63,837 nucleotides of DNA from Candidatus Latescibacterota bacterium (lineage in GTDB: Bacteria; Latescibacterota; UBA2968; UBA8231): assembly GCA_007136405.1 (NCBI GenBank), contig SLHA01000031.1:1-63837 (forward strand). The letters are read 5' to 3'. Every line of letters starts with the position of its first letter. The stretch's first letter is position 1. The notes beneath the pieces were generated by a model. The model was not told the DNA's origin. It worked only from the letters and a program-made list of their open reading frames with translations, and searched no databases. Made by a program: the position numbers and the translations under genes. Positions 15,216 through 23,438 of the stretch are shown here, piece by piece.

Positions 15216-17312
15216 TCAGTCCGGCCCGTTGTCCGCCGCCGGGGGTGCCAGGCAGCCGTCGGCCGGTTGCCCCACTATCCAGGCTCGGCCATCCATGCTG
15301 GCTGGTGCGGGGATGCCCCATAATTCGAGGATGGTGGGACCTATATCGACCAGGTGGGGCGGACGTTCCGTGGCCCACTCCAGCGGCTGGTTGCAGAAGA
15401 GAACACCGGGGACCTCTTCCCGGTCGACGCAGTGATCGCCGCTCCAGGCCTGGGTGTTGTCCGACAAGACGGGTCCGTCGCACCGTCCGACCGCATTCTC
15501 CCATGAGGCGCGATAGCCGGAACGGAATCCGGTAACCAGATCCGGGCCATGGGCCGCGTAAGGGCCGCGATAAGTGCTCGTTGCCTCGTAGACGCGGCGC
15601 AGAACCGGAGCACCGTCGGCCGGATCCCGCAACGCCTTCAGTCCGTCCGTGATGTCGCGCCGCAGAGCTTCGGCCTCAGGGCCGGGCTGAACGATACCCT
15701 GTCCTTCACGGCCGGCCAGATTCAGGTATACGCCGCTCAGGCCGAAACTGTAGGCGCGGGTGCGGGACCAGTCGACGTTGCGCAGGTATTCGGCCTCAGA
15801 GGGCGCGTCCGGCAGCGTGAACAGATAGCCGTGGTCCCGCAGCCAGGCATTCAGGTTGACGGCGCGCCGGAAGTCGGTGAAGCCGTGGTCCGAGACGACC
15901 AGCAGGACGTCCCGCGGTCCCAGCCGGTCCAGCGTATCGCCGACGAGCTGGTCGCAGCGCTGGTAGACCTGGTCGATGACCTGGGCGAATCGTCCGTCCG
16001 GATCGTCGCCGGGACGGCGGGCCGGATGGTCGTCAGCGTCAAACCGGTGGAACATGTGCTGGACCCGGTCCGTGATGTCGAAGACGCAGGCACACAGTCC
16101 GTTGCGGGTGTGGGCCAGAGCGTCGGCAAACATGCGTTCGCGCTCGGCATGGATATCCAGGCATTGAGCCAGAAACGCGTCCTCATCGATGACGCCCGAA
16201 CTCAGGGCCCAGGTGTCCTCGGCCAGACCCAGGGTGGCGAAGGGACCGTAGCGCTTGGCCAGGTAGATGCTGTAGACGGCGGGATGGGCCACCGGCATGG
16301 CCGGACGCCCGGGATCGATGTTCAACGGCGTCACATAGAGCTGCAGGCGCGGTGAGGCGGACAGCAGGAGGAAACGCGCGATGCCGTGAATCCGCCGCCG
16401 GCCATCCCGGAAGGTCAGACGGATCCAGGGTGTATAGGTGTCGCGGCTCAATTCGTGGCGCTGGCCGCAGATACGCAGAGTCAGTCGATCCGGTCCGGCG
16501 ATGCGACCGGTCAGCTTCAGCGACAGCGTCCGGCCGTTCAACTCCGGACCTGGAAGATGGGTGTCGAACCGATCCTGCTCCACGTTGACCACAATCCGGC
16601 GCCCGCTGGTCACATCACCGGACTCATCGCCGGCCACGGGTGCCGAGTCGAATACCGTGAACTCGCCCTGCGTGCCGCGCAGATCCGGCGTGCACATGGC
16701 CGCCAGAGCGCGGCCCCGGAAGGGTTCCACCGGAAAGGTGACCGGCACGCGCAATACGGTGGCATCCAGGTCATGATCGCCCAGCAGGGCCCAGAAGGGG
16801 CGCCCCCGGCGCAACAGCGTGACTTCCGAGCGCTGGCGCTGCATGAGACGGCCGATCCACGGAATGCGGCTGGTCGCCTTCCACGTGCGTGTCCGAGACG
16901 AAGACAACTGAGGCATGACGCTGCGGAGGTCCCGGTTGAGGAAGTCGAAGATATTGTGTTTGCCGGGATTGGCGCCGGTGGAAAACGAGGACCAGGCTAC
17001 CGGGGAAATGGGAGGACAGGTGCTGCCCAGAGAGGTGAAGACGCCTTCGCGGCGCAACCGGTCCAGATGTGGCAGAGCTCCGGCGTCCATCAGACGCAGG
17101 GCTCGGCGCGGATCCAGCCCGTCCAGCCCGATGAGCACGCAGCGGCGCGCCGTCGTCCCGGGCAGGCGCCGTCGCCGGACGAACCTCCATAGCAGACGCC
17201 AGGGCAGCAGCGCCATGGACAGCAGACCCAGGGCGACGGCGCCGATCAGGATGAGGAACGAGCCCAGGACCGCAAAGCCCGCTCCGGGACCGATGTACGC
17301 AAAGAAGCTCAT
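15216..17312 (-). CDS. membrane-anchored type I phosphodiesterase
   Basis: 698 residues. An N-terminal hydrophobic segment (about 12-40) followed by FVRRRRLP predicts a membrane anchor rather than a cleaved signal. Superfamily motifs: LIGLDGLDP (D64), the nucleophile Ser in CPPISPVAW (S103) with NPGKHNIFDF after it, FDITDRVQHMFHRFD, VVSDHGFTDFRRAVNLN (about residue 470) and SGDHCVDREEVPG (about 624). All usual metal ligands appear present. It is the last gene of a four-gene operon, and its start overlaps the sulfotransferase stop by 4 bases (ATGA). Substrate unknown; the genomic pairing with a sulfotransferase suggests turnover of a phospho- or sulfo-conjugate in the envelope, which is inference. 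Confidence 0.9.
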   Translation of the reverse strand: MSFFAYIGPGAGFAVLGSFLILIGAVALGLLSMALLPWRLLWRFVRRRRLPGTTARRCVLIGLDGLDPRRALRLMDAGALPHLDRLRREGVFTSLGSTCPPISPVAWSSFSTGANPGKHNIFDFLNRDLRSVMPQLSSSRTRTWKATSRIPWIGRLMQRQRSEVTLLRRGRPFWALLGDHDLDATVLRVPVTFPVEPFRGRALAAMCTPDLRGTQGEFTVFDSAPVAGDESGDVTSGRRIVVNVEQDRFDTHLPGPELNGRTLSLKLTGRIAGPDRLTLRICGQRHELSRDTYTPWIRLTFRDGRRRIHGIARFLLLSASPRLQLYVTPLNIDPGRPAMPVAHPAVYSIYLAKRYGPFATLGLAEDTWALSSGVIDEDAFLAQCLDIHAERERMFADALAHTRNGLCACVFDITDRVQHMFHRFDADDHPARRPGDDPDGRFAQVIDQVYQRCDQLVGDTLDRLGPRDVLLVVSDHGFTDFRRAVNLNAWLRDHGYLFTLPDAPSEAEYLRNVDWSRTRAYSFGLSGVYLNLAGREGQGIVQPGPEAEALRRDITDGLKALRDPADGAPVLRRVYEATSTYRGPYAAHGPDLVTGFRSGYRASWENAVGRCDGPVLSDNTQAWSGDHCVDREEVPGVLFCNQPLEWATERPPHLVDIGPTILELWGIPAPASMDGRAWIVGQPADGCLAPPAADNGPD

Positions 17313-17959
17313 GACAGGCGCCGGCGGTACAGATTGGGATCGATCACGGAGCGCATGCCGGCGGCATCCAACCGGCCGCCGCAGAATTGCACGATGTCAT
17401 GGACCCAGACGTCGGGGGTGGCGATGAGCTGGTTGTAGTTGACATACAACACGCGGAAACGGGGTTGACCGGCCAGCCAGGCTCGACATTGGGCGACCTG
17501 GCTGGCGAGCATGCCGACCAGGCGGTGTTCGTCCACCATGATGTGGCTGCCGGTGTTGCCCGGCCCGCGCCCGGCCGACGCCTCTACCTGCCGGCCTCCG
17601 GGCGGTGCTGCACCCGCGTGTCGTCCGGAGGATGCCTGCGCCAGCCGTTCGAGCATGCGATTCTGGGAGGCGACGACTTCCTTCAGGTGACGCTGCATGA
17701 ACAGCACCTGGTAGTCGCGGTCGGCGGGCAATGCTTCGAGCAGCTTGTAGATCACTTTTACAGCCCGCCCTTCCGCCAGATCCACCCACGATGCATCCTG
17801 GCCGGTGAACTTGACGGGCTCGTACTCGTAATACCCGCGCGGGTTGTCCAGGTCCGCCGGACGATGGTCGTCGGTCAGTACGGGCAAGCCACCGGCTTCG
17901 AGCATGCGCATCATCAGGCTGGTGCCGCTGCGGGGCACACCGGATACGATGGTGATCAT
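17309..17959 (-). CDS. sulfotransferase-family protein
   Basis: 216 residues. The N-terminus TIVSGVPRSGTSLMMRMLEAGG carries the PAPS 5'-phosphosulfate-binding loop (GVPRSGTS) typical of bacterial sulfotransferases. Later motifs (YEYEPVKF, VIYKLLEALPADRDYQVLF, FRVLYVNYNQLI) fit the same fold. The usual catalytic His and 3'-phosphate-binding Arg/Ser were not located with certainty. The family transfers sulfate from PAPS to hydroxyls of sugars or lipids in the cytoplasm, although members may have lost activity. Its stop overlaps the phosphodiesterase start, and 3 bases separate it from the membrane protein upstream. Confidence 0.85.
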   Translation of the reverse strand: MITIVSGVPRSGTSLMMRMLEAGGLPVLTDDHRPADLDNPRGYYEYEPVKFTGQDASWVDLAEGRAVKVIYKLLEALPADRDYQVLFMQRHLKEVVASQNRMLERLAQASSGRHAGAAPPGGRQVEASAGRGPGNTGSHIMVDEHRLVGMLASQVAQCRAWLAGQPRFRVLYVNYNQLIATPDVWVHDIVQFCGGRLDAAGMRSVIDPNLYRRRLS

Positions 17960-17962
17960 GGA

Positions 17963-18790
17963 CTACACCTCCACCCTGAGCGGACGTTTCAACAGCAACC
18001 CCCACAGCAGCGCCAGAACGACCAGCGTCCACACCGGGTCCGGCGCGTACGGTCCCAGCCGCAGGCCCGGTGCCGGGTAGGTGACCGACACCGCGGCCAG
18101 CGCGCCATCCTCCGGAAGACGCGGTTCGCCGGGATACAGGAAGTGAGCCCACAAGCTGGCGACTCGTTGGGGCGACAGGCGATGCAAGCCATCCCCGATG
18201 ACGACCTGCTTGCCCACGGGTTCCGCGTCCGGGTCCGAGATCAACCAGAGAGTCCGCTGTCCGGGCTGGGCATCGGCGGCGACGCGCAGGCGCCAGGCTA
18301 CGGTCCCCAACGCGCTCGAGCGTACGAAAGGCGGGTTGGATTCGAAACCTGTCGGGATAGCGAGGTGCGGTCCATCGCCGGCTGTTGCCCCGGCAGGGTC
18401 GCGAAAACGAGCTTCTACCAGCACGGTATCCTGCGGTCGCAGAGGTCTGCCGTGGAAATGATCATGGGCCTGGGCGAGTAACACCAACATGGGCGCCAGA
18501 CTCAGCATCAACGGCAGCGACAGGGTCGTGACATAACGCAGATTATCGACCAGCAGGCCGCCCATGGCGCGTGCCTGCAGCACCAGATCGTCCCGGTACA
18601 ACCAGAGCTCCAGCAGTCGGGAAACGGCGCGATCGCGCCGCGCCAGCACCCGTTCCGGATCCGTCGACACCCGGATGATCAGCATAGCCGTAGCACCGGC
18701 CAGGAAAGACAGCAGGATCATTCCGGTCCACGGATTGGCGCCATGCAGCGGCGTGAGGATCCAGTCGAAAAAACGCGAGACGTAGAGCAT
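17963..18790 (-). CDS. conserved-type membrane protein of unknown function
   Basis: 275 residues. Visible membrane segments: about 22-40, 88-108 and a last one just before the C-terminus (VWTLVVLALLWGLLL). Between the first two is a basic cytoplasmic stretch (DPERVLARRDRAVSRLLELWLYRDD), a layout reminiscent of the Oxa1/EMC3-like superfamily; this resemblance is only by eye. The segment after the second helix is a roughly 140-residue beta-rich, probably periplasmic domain. It lies between the RHH-like gene and the sulfotransferase, with 22- and 3-base gaps, so it is part of the same operon. Function not known. Confidence 0.8.
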   Translation of the reverse strand: MLYVSRFFDWILTPLHGANPWTGMILLSFLAGATAMLIIRVSTDPERVLARRDRAVSRLLELWLYRDDLVLQARAMGGLLVDNLRYVTTLSLPLMLSLAPMLVLLAQAHDHFHGRPLRPQDTVLVEARFRDPAGATAGDGPHLAIPTGFESNPPFVRSSALGTVAWRLRVAADAQPGQRTLWLISDPDAEPVGKQVVIGDGLHRLSPQRVASLWAHFLYPGEPRLPEDGALAAVSVTYPAPGLRLGPYAPDPVWTLVVLALLWGLLLKRPLRVEV

Positions 18791-18812
18791 GAACAGGGAA
18801 ACGATAGTGGGC

Positions 18813-19004
18813 TTAACCTAGATAGCCGAGTCCTTTCAGTCGTTCGCGGATCTCTTCTTCGGTGGCTTCGGGACCGGCATCCGCGACCGTAGCTTCCAGC
18901 ACGTGAGTAACGAATTCATCCACACTCGAATATCCTCTTTCCTCGGCCTTCTGTTGCAACAGCTCGTACAGTGACCGGTTGATCTTGATCCTGGGCTCGA
19001 ACAA
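18813..19004 (-). CDS. small ribbon-helix-helix-like protein
   Basis: The favoured start is TTG at 19004, preceded by GGAG at 9 bases, giving 63 residues. A longer frame to 19160 exists but would begin inside the predicted promoter. The N-terminal half (PRIKINRSLYELLQQKAEERGY, then SSVDEFVTHVLEAT) has the beta-strand plus two-helix pattern of CopG/Arc-type proteins. The C-terminus (EEEIRERLKGLGYLG) is like the short tail seen on many phosphodiesterase- and TPR-type proteins in these phyla. It is first in the operon, so it could be an autoregulator or a small adaptor; neither is shown by sequence. Confidence 0.7.
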   Translation of the reverse strand: MFEPRIKINRSLYELLQQKAEERGYSSVDEFVTHVLEATVADAGPEATEEEIRERLKGLGYLG

Positions 19005-19131
19005 CGGCAGGCTCTCCGTGAGGGCTGGTTCTACTGCGCAGGGCGGGTGGCCGCAATGACCGCTGATGATCGACGTGGCGAAAACAGGTTCTTCGGCGTA
19101 CCGCGTGTGGACACCGGACCGTTCCGCCCAA

Positions 19132-19160
19132 GTTATGGTGTGGGTCCACTGGGCGGGCAA
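19132..19160 (-). promoter_or_regulatory. candidate promoter of RHH-membrane-sulfotransferase-phosphodiesterase operon
   Basis: On the minus strand TTGCCC (19160-19155) and CATAAC (19137-19132) are 17 bases apart, each 4/6 to consensus. It would give a leader of about 120 bases before the TTG start at 19004. Confidence 0.5.
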
Positions 19161-19409
19161 GGTTTCTGTCCACGGGACGAGACATAGAACAAGATAAGCA
19201 GCGGATGGCGGCCTGTATAGAGATGCCGCGGGCGGCCGTCGCTCAACCTCGATAACCTATTGTTCGGCAGAGGGTTACAGGTATATTCGGCAGCACTGAC
19301 GGCCGCGCCGCTGGCACTGGATGAACTGGCATTGACCGCGCGGGCAGCGGCCGCGCGCCAGATGCTCGCCGCGATAACCGGCGCCGCCGGTTCTGGTGGG
19401 TGCTTGTGA

Positions 19410-19570
19410 GAATCGGCCTCGCTGCGTTTTCTCCAGGAGCGATGTGGCCCACGGCCGGGGGATGCTTGTCAAGGCGCAGGCGCTTCCTGGAAACGACGCC
19501 GCTGCGTTTTCTCCAGGTGCGGGCCGGCCAACGGCCGCGGTGGTTGCTTGACAAGGCGCAGGCGCTTGAC
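19410..19570 (+). repeat. tandem pair of the dispersed repeat (copies A1, A2)
   Basis: Two units about 80 bases apart, at 19410-19489 and 19490-19570. Both contain GCTGCGTTTTCTCCAGG, then a GGCC-rich segment, then TGCTTG(A/T)CAAGGCGCAGG. The second copy shares, on the opposite strand, the 19-mer AAACGCAGCGGCGTCGTTT with the copies at 20648 and 60464. GAAACG and CGTTTC form a short stem around a 9-base loop. A partial tail (GGGTGCTTGTGAG) at about 19397 suggests the remnant of a third unit. Confidence 0.8.
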
Positions 19571-19594
19571 ATGGCCGCAGGCAGCACGTATGGT
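19566..19594 (+). promoter_or_regulatory. sigma-70-type promoter for the metal-cassette genes
   Basis: A perfect TTGACA (19566-19571), a 17-base spacer and TATGGT (19589-19594). It begins in the tail of repeat copy A2 and would start transcription about 45 bases before the favoured ATG at 19647. Confidence 0.65.
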
Positions 19595-19646
19595 ATTTGG
19601 AGTGTTCAAAAGGGTATTCCGAAGACCTACCACCACGCCGGTTGTC

Positions 19647-20018
19647 ATGCTGCAGGTCCGGATGGATTGGATGAGACGGAGGCATAACGCAGAGCTCGCC
19701 CGCACATCCCAGTGCAGCGGCCTGTCTCGTCCAGTCCTGCTGCTGGTCACCGGACTGCTTCTGGGGTTTTTTCTGTGCTTCCCCGTCATGCATCAGCTGC
19801 ACCATGCCCATGACGATTGCGCGCAGCCATCCAGTTGCGAATACTACCTGCTGCAGACCAGCCTGCTGCTGTACTTCATACCCCTCATCCTGTTTCTCAC
19901 CACGTACCGGCCTTTGTTTTCCTGGCGCTGTCCGTGGTCCTCGCCGCGGATCCGGCAACAGTCCGGATCTCCCATCCAGTCCCGTGCTCCCCCGCCGTAT
20001 CTTCAGGTAGTTTACTGA
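19647..20018 (+). CDS. small His/Cys membrane protein, possibly metal-handling
   Basis: 123 residues from the ATG at 19647; ATGs at 19662 and 19671 are alternatives, and no start has a strong ribosome site. Two hydrophobic segments (VLLLVTGLLLGFFLCF and YYLLQTSLLLYFIPLILFLTTY) flank a metal-ligand-rich loop, HQLHHAHDDC followed by five residues and Cys. This resembles small DUF2946-like proteins found beside metal-uptake receptors, but the assignment is by eye. It is followed by a TonB-dependent receptor and a His-rich lipoprotein on the same strand. A role in metal sensing or delivery is inference. Confidence 0.6.
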   Translation: MLQVRMDWMRRRHNAELARTSQCSGLSRPVLLLVTGLLLGFFLCFPVMHQLHHAHDDCAQPSSCEYYLLQTSLLLYFIPLILFLTTYRPLFSWRCPWSSPRIRQQSGSPIQSRAPPPYLQVVY

Positions 20019-20361
20019 ACGACCTCACCTGTTCCAGCCATCTTGACGTGCGTTGAGTCCCGACCGGGGTCATGCCGAGTCCCGGGCAGGCACCGGCGGT
20101 ATGTACAGCCACGGGTCCGTTCTGGAATCAAGGGCATAGTGTGCCGTGTGCCCTCGTGTCGCCCGCCTGGTCGCCGTATGTCCATGCGAAACACGGGAAC
20201 ACCCCGCGTGGCGTGCCAGGATCGCTGTACTCCGTCGGGCATGTACGGTTCGTCCCAGTGTGGGCCGGAGTCGGTTTGCCCGGAGCAGTCCTTGGAGGCT
20301 CTCTGCTGAAGCTCCTGGAGGCTCACTGCTGCCGTTTCTGCCGTGTCTACGGCGGATCGGT

Positions 20362-20577
20362 GCCTGCTTTCGAGCGATAGACCGTATCCGGCGCTTCTCG
20401 CCAGCGTGACCCGGCCCGTGCCTGGCATGTACCTGGCAGGAGCAGCCGGCGAGAGTCTGCATGGAGCCATGCCTGCTTGCAGGCGACCGTCCGTGTCCGG
20501 CGTGTCTCCGCAGGCACAGCGCGGCGCGCGCCTGTCAGAAGCGCCTGGCGAGAGTCGGCATGGAGCCGTGTCTGCAT
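20362..20577 (+). repeat. imperfect tandem duplication, about 100-bp unit
   Basis: The second unit starts about 99-107 bases after the first. Both begin GCCTGCTT, continue with a variant of CCGTATCCGGCG / CCGTGTCCGGCG and end with GGCGAGAGTCTGCATGGAGCC (20448-20468) or its near-copy at 20547-20567. Divergence between units suggests an old event. Confidence 0.6.
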
Positions 20578-20647
20578 GGATCCGTGTGCGCTGGTCAGTC
20601 GCTTGTCGACGTGTTATGAACCGGAAGAGGATATCGCGGTATGGTAT

Positions 20648-20710
20648 TGTCAAGCAACCCCCCGGCTGTTGTCCGGCCCGCACCTGTAAGAAACGCAGCG
20701 GCGTCGTTTC
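20648..20710 (-). repeat. dispersed repeat, copy B
   Basis: Read on the minus strand it matches copy A2 in order: GAAACG, CGCTGCG, AGGTGCGGGCCGG, then TGCTTGACA. It contains the invariant 19-mer AAACGCAGCGGCGTCGTTT on the plus strand. It sits immediately before the receptor start and makes the upstream ATG at 20641 unlikely as a real start. Confidence 0.8.
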
Positions 20711-20730
20711 GAAGAGGATTGTCAGCCGGT

Positions 20731-23181
20731 ATGAAGATCGATGGCACGGACGTCCCCGGACGACGGGCATCGATCCGACGGTTCGGGCGGGGCGGATCAG
20801 GAACGCGAAACCGTTGGCTGACGCTGCTGCGGCGCGGTATGATCGTCGTGCTGTCGCTGCACGCATTCGACCTTGCGGCCTCAGCCCAGGGTTCGAAGTC
20901 CCCGACCACGACGGATATCGCTGCCCACACCAATGTCCTCGTGGTGGAGGTGCGCGTCTGGAAATCGGAGGAGCCGCTGGAGGGCGCCGTGGTGCGCCTG
21001 CCGGAGCTGCGACGGCAGCAGCTGACCGGCGACCAGGGCTTGGCCCGTTTCGATGCTCTGGCGCCGCGCAACTGGGCGGTGACGGTGGAGCGCATGGGGT
21101 ACCGCATGGATTCCACCCGCGTCGATGTCAGCGCCGCCGGGCCAACGCGGCTTCGAGTCGATCTGCGCGAGGCGCCCGTGCTCATGGAGCCGGTGGACAT
21201 CACCGGCCGTCGCGGCCGCGGGGGATCCGGTCTCGCCTACCGGCCGGCCACCCTGCTCGCCGGCGACAAGTTGGAGAGCAACCTGGGCAGCAGCATACCC
21301 CAGACGTTGAGCGGTGTTCCGGGATTCGCGCTGCAGTACAACGGACCGGGTGCGGCGCGACCCAGCATACGGGGCATGAGCGGTGATCGGGTGCTGATGC
21401 TGGAAGATGGTCACCGCACCGGCGATCTGCACCAGACGGCCGCGGATCACGGCGTCATGGTGGAGCCGCTCAATGTCCGCCGTGTGGAGGTGGTCCGCGG
21501 GCCGGCTGGGTTGATGCACGGAGCCAACGCCATGGGCGGAGTGGTGAACGTCGTCCGCGATGACATTCCCCGGTCGCAGCCCGCACGAACCGCGATTACG
21601 GCCACCTCGCAGCTGGAATCGGTGAATGCTGGCACCGGTGGGGGCATCGTGGGTGAAGTCCCCGCCGGCCCTTTCGCCTTCCGCGGTGAAGTGAGCGGCA
21701 GACGCCATCGTGACACGCGGACCCCGCAGGGCACGCTGCGGCAAACCGCCATGCGGACGGCCGATGTCGCCCTGGGGGGCGCCTGGACTCCCGCAGGGGG
21801 CTCCGCGGGGATCGCGTTTCGCCGGTACTCCAACCGGTACGGTGTTCCTGGCGAATTCCAGGGGCAACTCATTCCCGGGGGACATACGGGAGGAGTCGAG
21901 ATCGATGCGGTCCGGACCACGGGTCGCTTCCGCGCCGCCCGTGAGAGCACCCGGATCGATGGGCTCGATGGCCTGGAGGCAGACGCCAGTATCACCCGCT
22001 ACCGGCATGACGAACTCGAGGGTCTGATAGACGGCAGGGCAGTGGTCGGCACGCAGTTCCGGCAGACCAGCGTGGACATCAACCTGATGGGGTATTACAC
22101 CCGTGAGCGCCATCGGTTTCCCGTGGAGGGAGCCGCCGGCATTGCGGCGTACGGGCGCGATCTGGTGGCTGGTGGTTCATCGCCGGGATCCCGTTCCGGG
22201 ACGGAACGGGCGGTAGCGGGATTTGCCTACCAGGAGGTTCACCTGTCAGACGCAGCGCGGATTCAGGCGGGTTTCCGCTACGACTACCGGGAAGTCGTCC
22301 CGGCCACCATGGATTCGCTCCGGGTGCGCACGCGCCACCGCACGATCGTCAAGCCTGTTGCCAGCCGAACCTTTGGAGCGGTATCGGCTTCCGTGTCCGC
22401 GCTTCGCGATGTGGGCTCCGGCTGGACGCTGGGCGTCGGGGTGACGCGCGCGCATCGTGCCCCCACCATCGAGGAACTGTACTCGGATGGACCGCATCTG
22501 GCGGACTTCTCCTTCGACATAGGCAATCCCGCTCTGGAGGCCGAAACGGGTTGGGGGGTGGATCTGATCCTCCGCGCCAAACGGCCGCGCCTGCACCTGG
22601 AGTGGACCGGGTTTGTCAACCGGATGGACGGCTACATCCAGTATAGTCAGACGGGCGAGACGATCCGCGTCTTTCGGGAAGGCGCCCGGCCACGGGTGAC
22701 GCCCGTGTACGAGGCCCGCGGTGACGATGCGCTGTTTCTGGGTTGCGAGGGAGAGGTGCACTACGCCTTGCTGCCGGAGCTCTGGATCGATGCTGATGTG
22801 GCCTGGATCCGGGCGGAGCGGCGCCAAGACCGGGATCCTCTTCCCTTCATACCGCCATTGACCGGCCGAATCTCCCTGCGTTGGGACGGCACGGCGTTTT
22901 CGGCCTGGCTGGGTACGGATATGGCGTCGTCCCAGCGTCGCGTGCCGGCACCGGTGGGTATCGGCGAGATCCAGGAATCGCCCCAGTCGGCCACCGCAAG
23001 ATACGCTCTGCTCAATCTGGGCCTAAGATGGCAGGGTTTTTCCGGTCCGGTACATCATCGTGTGAGCCTGCGGGTGAACAACCTCACCCACCGAACCTGG
23101 CACGATCACCTGTCGCGCATCAAGGAGGTGGCGCCGCAACCCGGACGCAACGTGCAGCTTACCTGGAGAGTGCACTACTGA
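20731..23181 (+). CDS. TonB-dependent outer-membrane receptor, ZnuD-like
   Basis: 816 residues from the ATG at 20731, which has AGAGGA 12 bases upstream; a frame-open ATG at 20641 falls within a dispersed repeat. The signal peptide ends near LAASAQ. Residues 68-145 are a carboxypeptidase-regulatory-like beta domain (LEGAVVRLPELRRQQLTGD), then a plug (RPSIRGMSGDRVLMLEDG, RRVEVVRGPAGLMHGANAMG) and a 22-strand-type barrel ending in the aromatic C-terminus WRVHY. The plug stretch with ADHGVMVEPL recalls the SPDHA-type motif of ZnuD zinc receptors. It imports a ligand across the outer membrane using TonB/ExbBD energy. The His-rich lipoprotein downstream and His/Cys protein upstream support a divalent metal as ligand (inference). 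Confidence 0.92.
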   Translation: MKIDGTDVPGRRASIRRFGRGGSGTRNRWLTLLRRGMIVVLSLHAFDLAASAQGSKSPTTTDIAAHTNVLVVEVRVWKSEEPLEGAVVRLPELRRQQLTGDQGLARFDALAPRNWAVTVERMGYRMDSTRVDVSAAGPTRLRVDLREAPVLMEPVDITGRRGRGGSGLAYRPATLLAGDKLESNLGSSIPQTLSGVPGFALQYNGPGAARPSIRGMSGDRVLMLEDGHRTGDLHQTAADHGVMVEPLNVRRVEVVRGPAGLMHGANAMGGVVNVVRDDIPRSQPARTAITATSQLESVNAGTGGGIVGEVPAGPFAFRGEVSGRRHRDTRTPQGTLRQTAMRTADVALGGAWTPAGGSAGIAFRRYSNRYGVPGEFQGQLIPGGHTGGVEIDAVRTTGRFRAARESTRIDGLDGLEADASITRYRHDELEGLIDGRAVVGTQFRQTSVDINLMGYYTRERHRFPVEGAAGIAAYGRDLVAGGSSPGSRSGTERAVAGFAYQEVHLSDAARIQAGFRYDYREVVPATMDSLRVRTRHRTIVKPVASRTFGAVSASVSALRDVGSGWTLGVGVTRAHRAPTIEELYSDGPHLADFSFDIGNPALEAETGWGVDLILRAKRPRLHLEWTGFVNRMDGYIQYSQTGETIRVFREGARPRVTPVYEARGDDALFLGCEGEVHYALLPELWIDADVAWIRAERRQDRDPLPFIPPLTGRISLRWDGTAFSAWLGTDMASSQRRVPAPVGIGEIQESPQSATARYALLNLGLRWQGFSGPVHHRVSLRVNNLTHRTWHDHLSRIKEVAPQPGRNVQLTWRVHY

Positions 23182-23432
23182 GAGCGTGACCGCATCGCCA
23201 ACACTACTCTGTGGTGTGGTGCCGCTATGCCGCAGTAGCGCCGTTCGTCACGGTCCAGCGTTTACCTGATCAGGAAGACACCATGCGTGAGCTCCACTCA
23301 TTTACGCACCGTTCCGTCGCGCACCGCGTCCATGTATCACATCAGAAGGAGGATGTCATGCTCAAGCCCGTTCCATCCACGCCATGTCCCGTCGCGCACC
23401 GCGTCCATCTATCTCATCACAGGAAGGATGTC
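23182..23432. other. intergenic region with duplicated translation leader
   Basis: 251 bases between the receptor and the lipoprotein. The frame of the lipoprotein is open through the whole gap. ATGs at 23283 and 23358, each with a purine-rich ribosome site, precede the favoured start at 23433. Confidence 0.5.
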
Positions 23433-23438
23433 ATGCTC
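23314..23438 (+). repeat. 50-bp direct repeat carrying ribosome site and start codon
   Basis: Copy 1 (23314-23363) and copy 2 (23389-23438) match at 45 of 50 positions with an exact 75-base offset, so both are in the same reading frame. Each ends with a Shine-Dalgarno-like AAGGAGG or AGGAAGG and ATGCTC. Confidence 0.85.

Larger units (their letters stand above)
19161..19646. other. intergenic region with repeats and promoters
   Basis: This lies between the divergent RHH-like gene and the small membrane protein. It holds the tandem copies of the dispersed repeat (19410-19570), a strong promoter (19566-19594) and a weaker promoter-like pair, TTGTTC at 19260 and TATATT at 19282 (16-base spacer). 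The weaker pair would transcribe the repeats, with no obvious protein before 19647. Minus-strand open frames here are not credible genes. Confidence 0.5.
20019..20730. other. long intergenic region with imperfect repeats
   Basis: 712 bases without a credible gene. Open frames on both strands overlap and lack motifs. It includes an imperfect tandem duplication (20362-20577) and one copy of the dispersed repeat (20648-20710). Smaller echoes such as GGAGGCTCTCTGCTG and GGAGGCTCACTGCTG lie near 20295-20330. It resembles decayed repetitive DNA; no mobile-element gene remains. Confidence 0.55.

Noticed and set aside
19410-19570. Possible CRISPR array
   Set aside because: Only two adjacent units of about 80 bp without regular spacers, and the same unit occurs singly elsewhere; no cas genes.
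20641-20730. Receptor start at 20641
   Set aside because: This stretch is the dispersed repeat; the ATG at 20731 has a ribosome site and still leaves a signal peptide.
20012-20866. 284-codon minus-strand open frame
   Set aside because: It runs through decayed repeats and dispersed repeat copy B and into the receptor gene; the protein is Arg/Ser/Thr-rich without a fold pattern.
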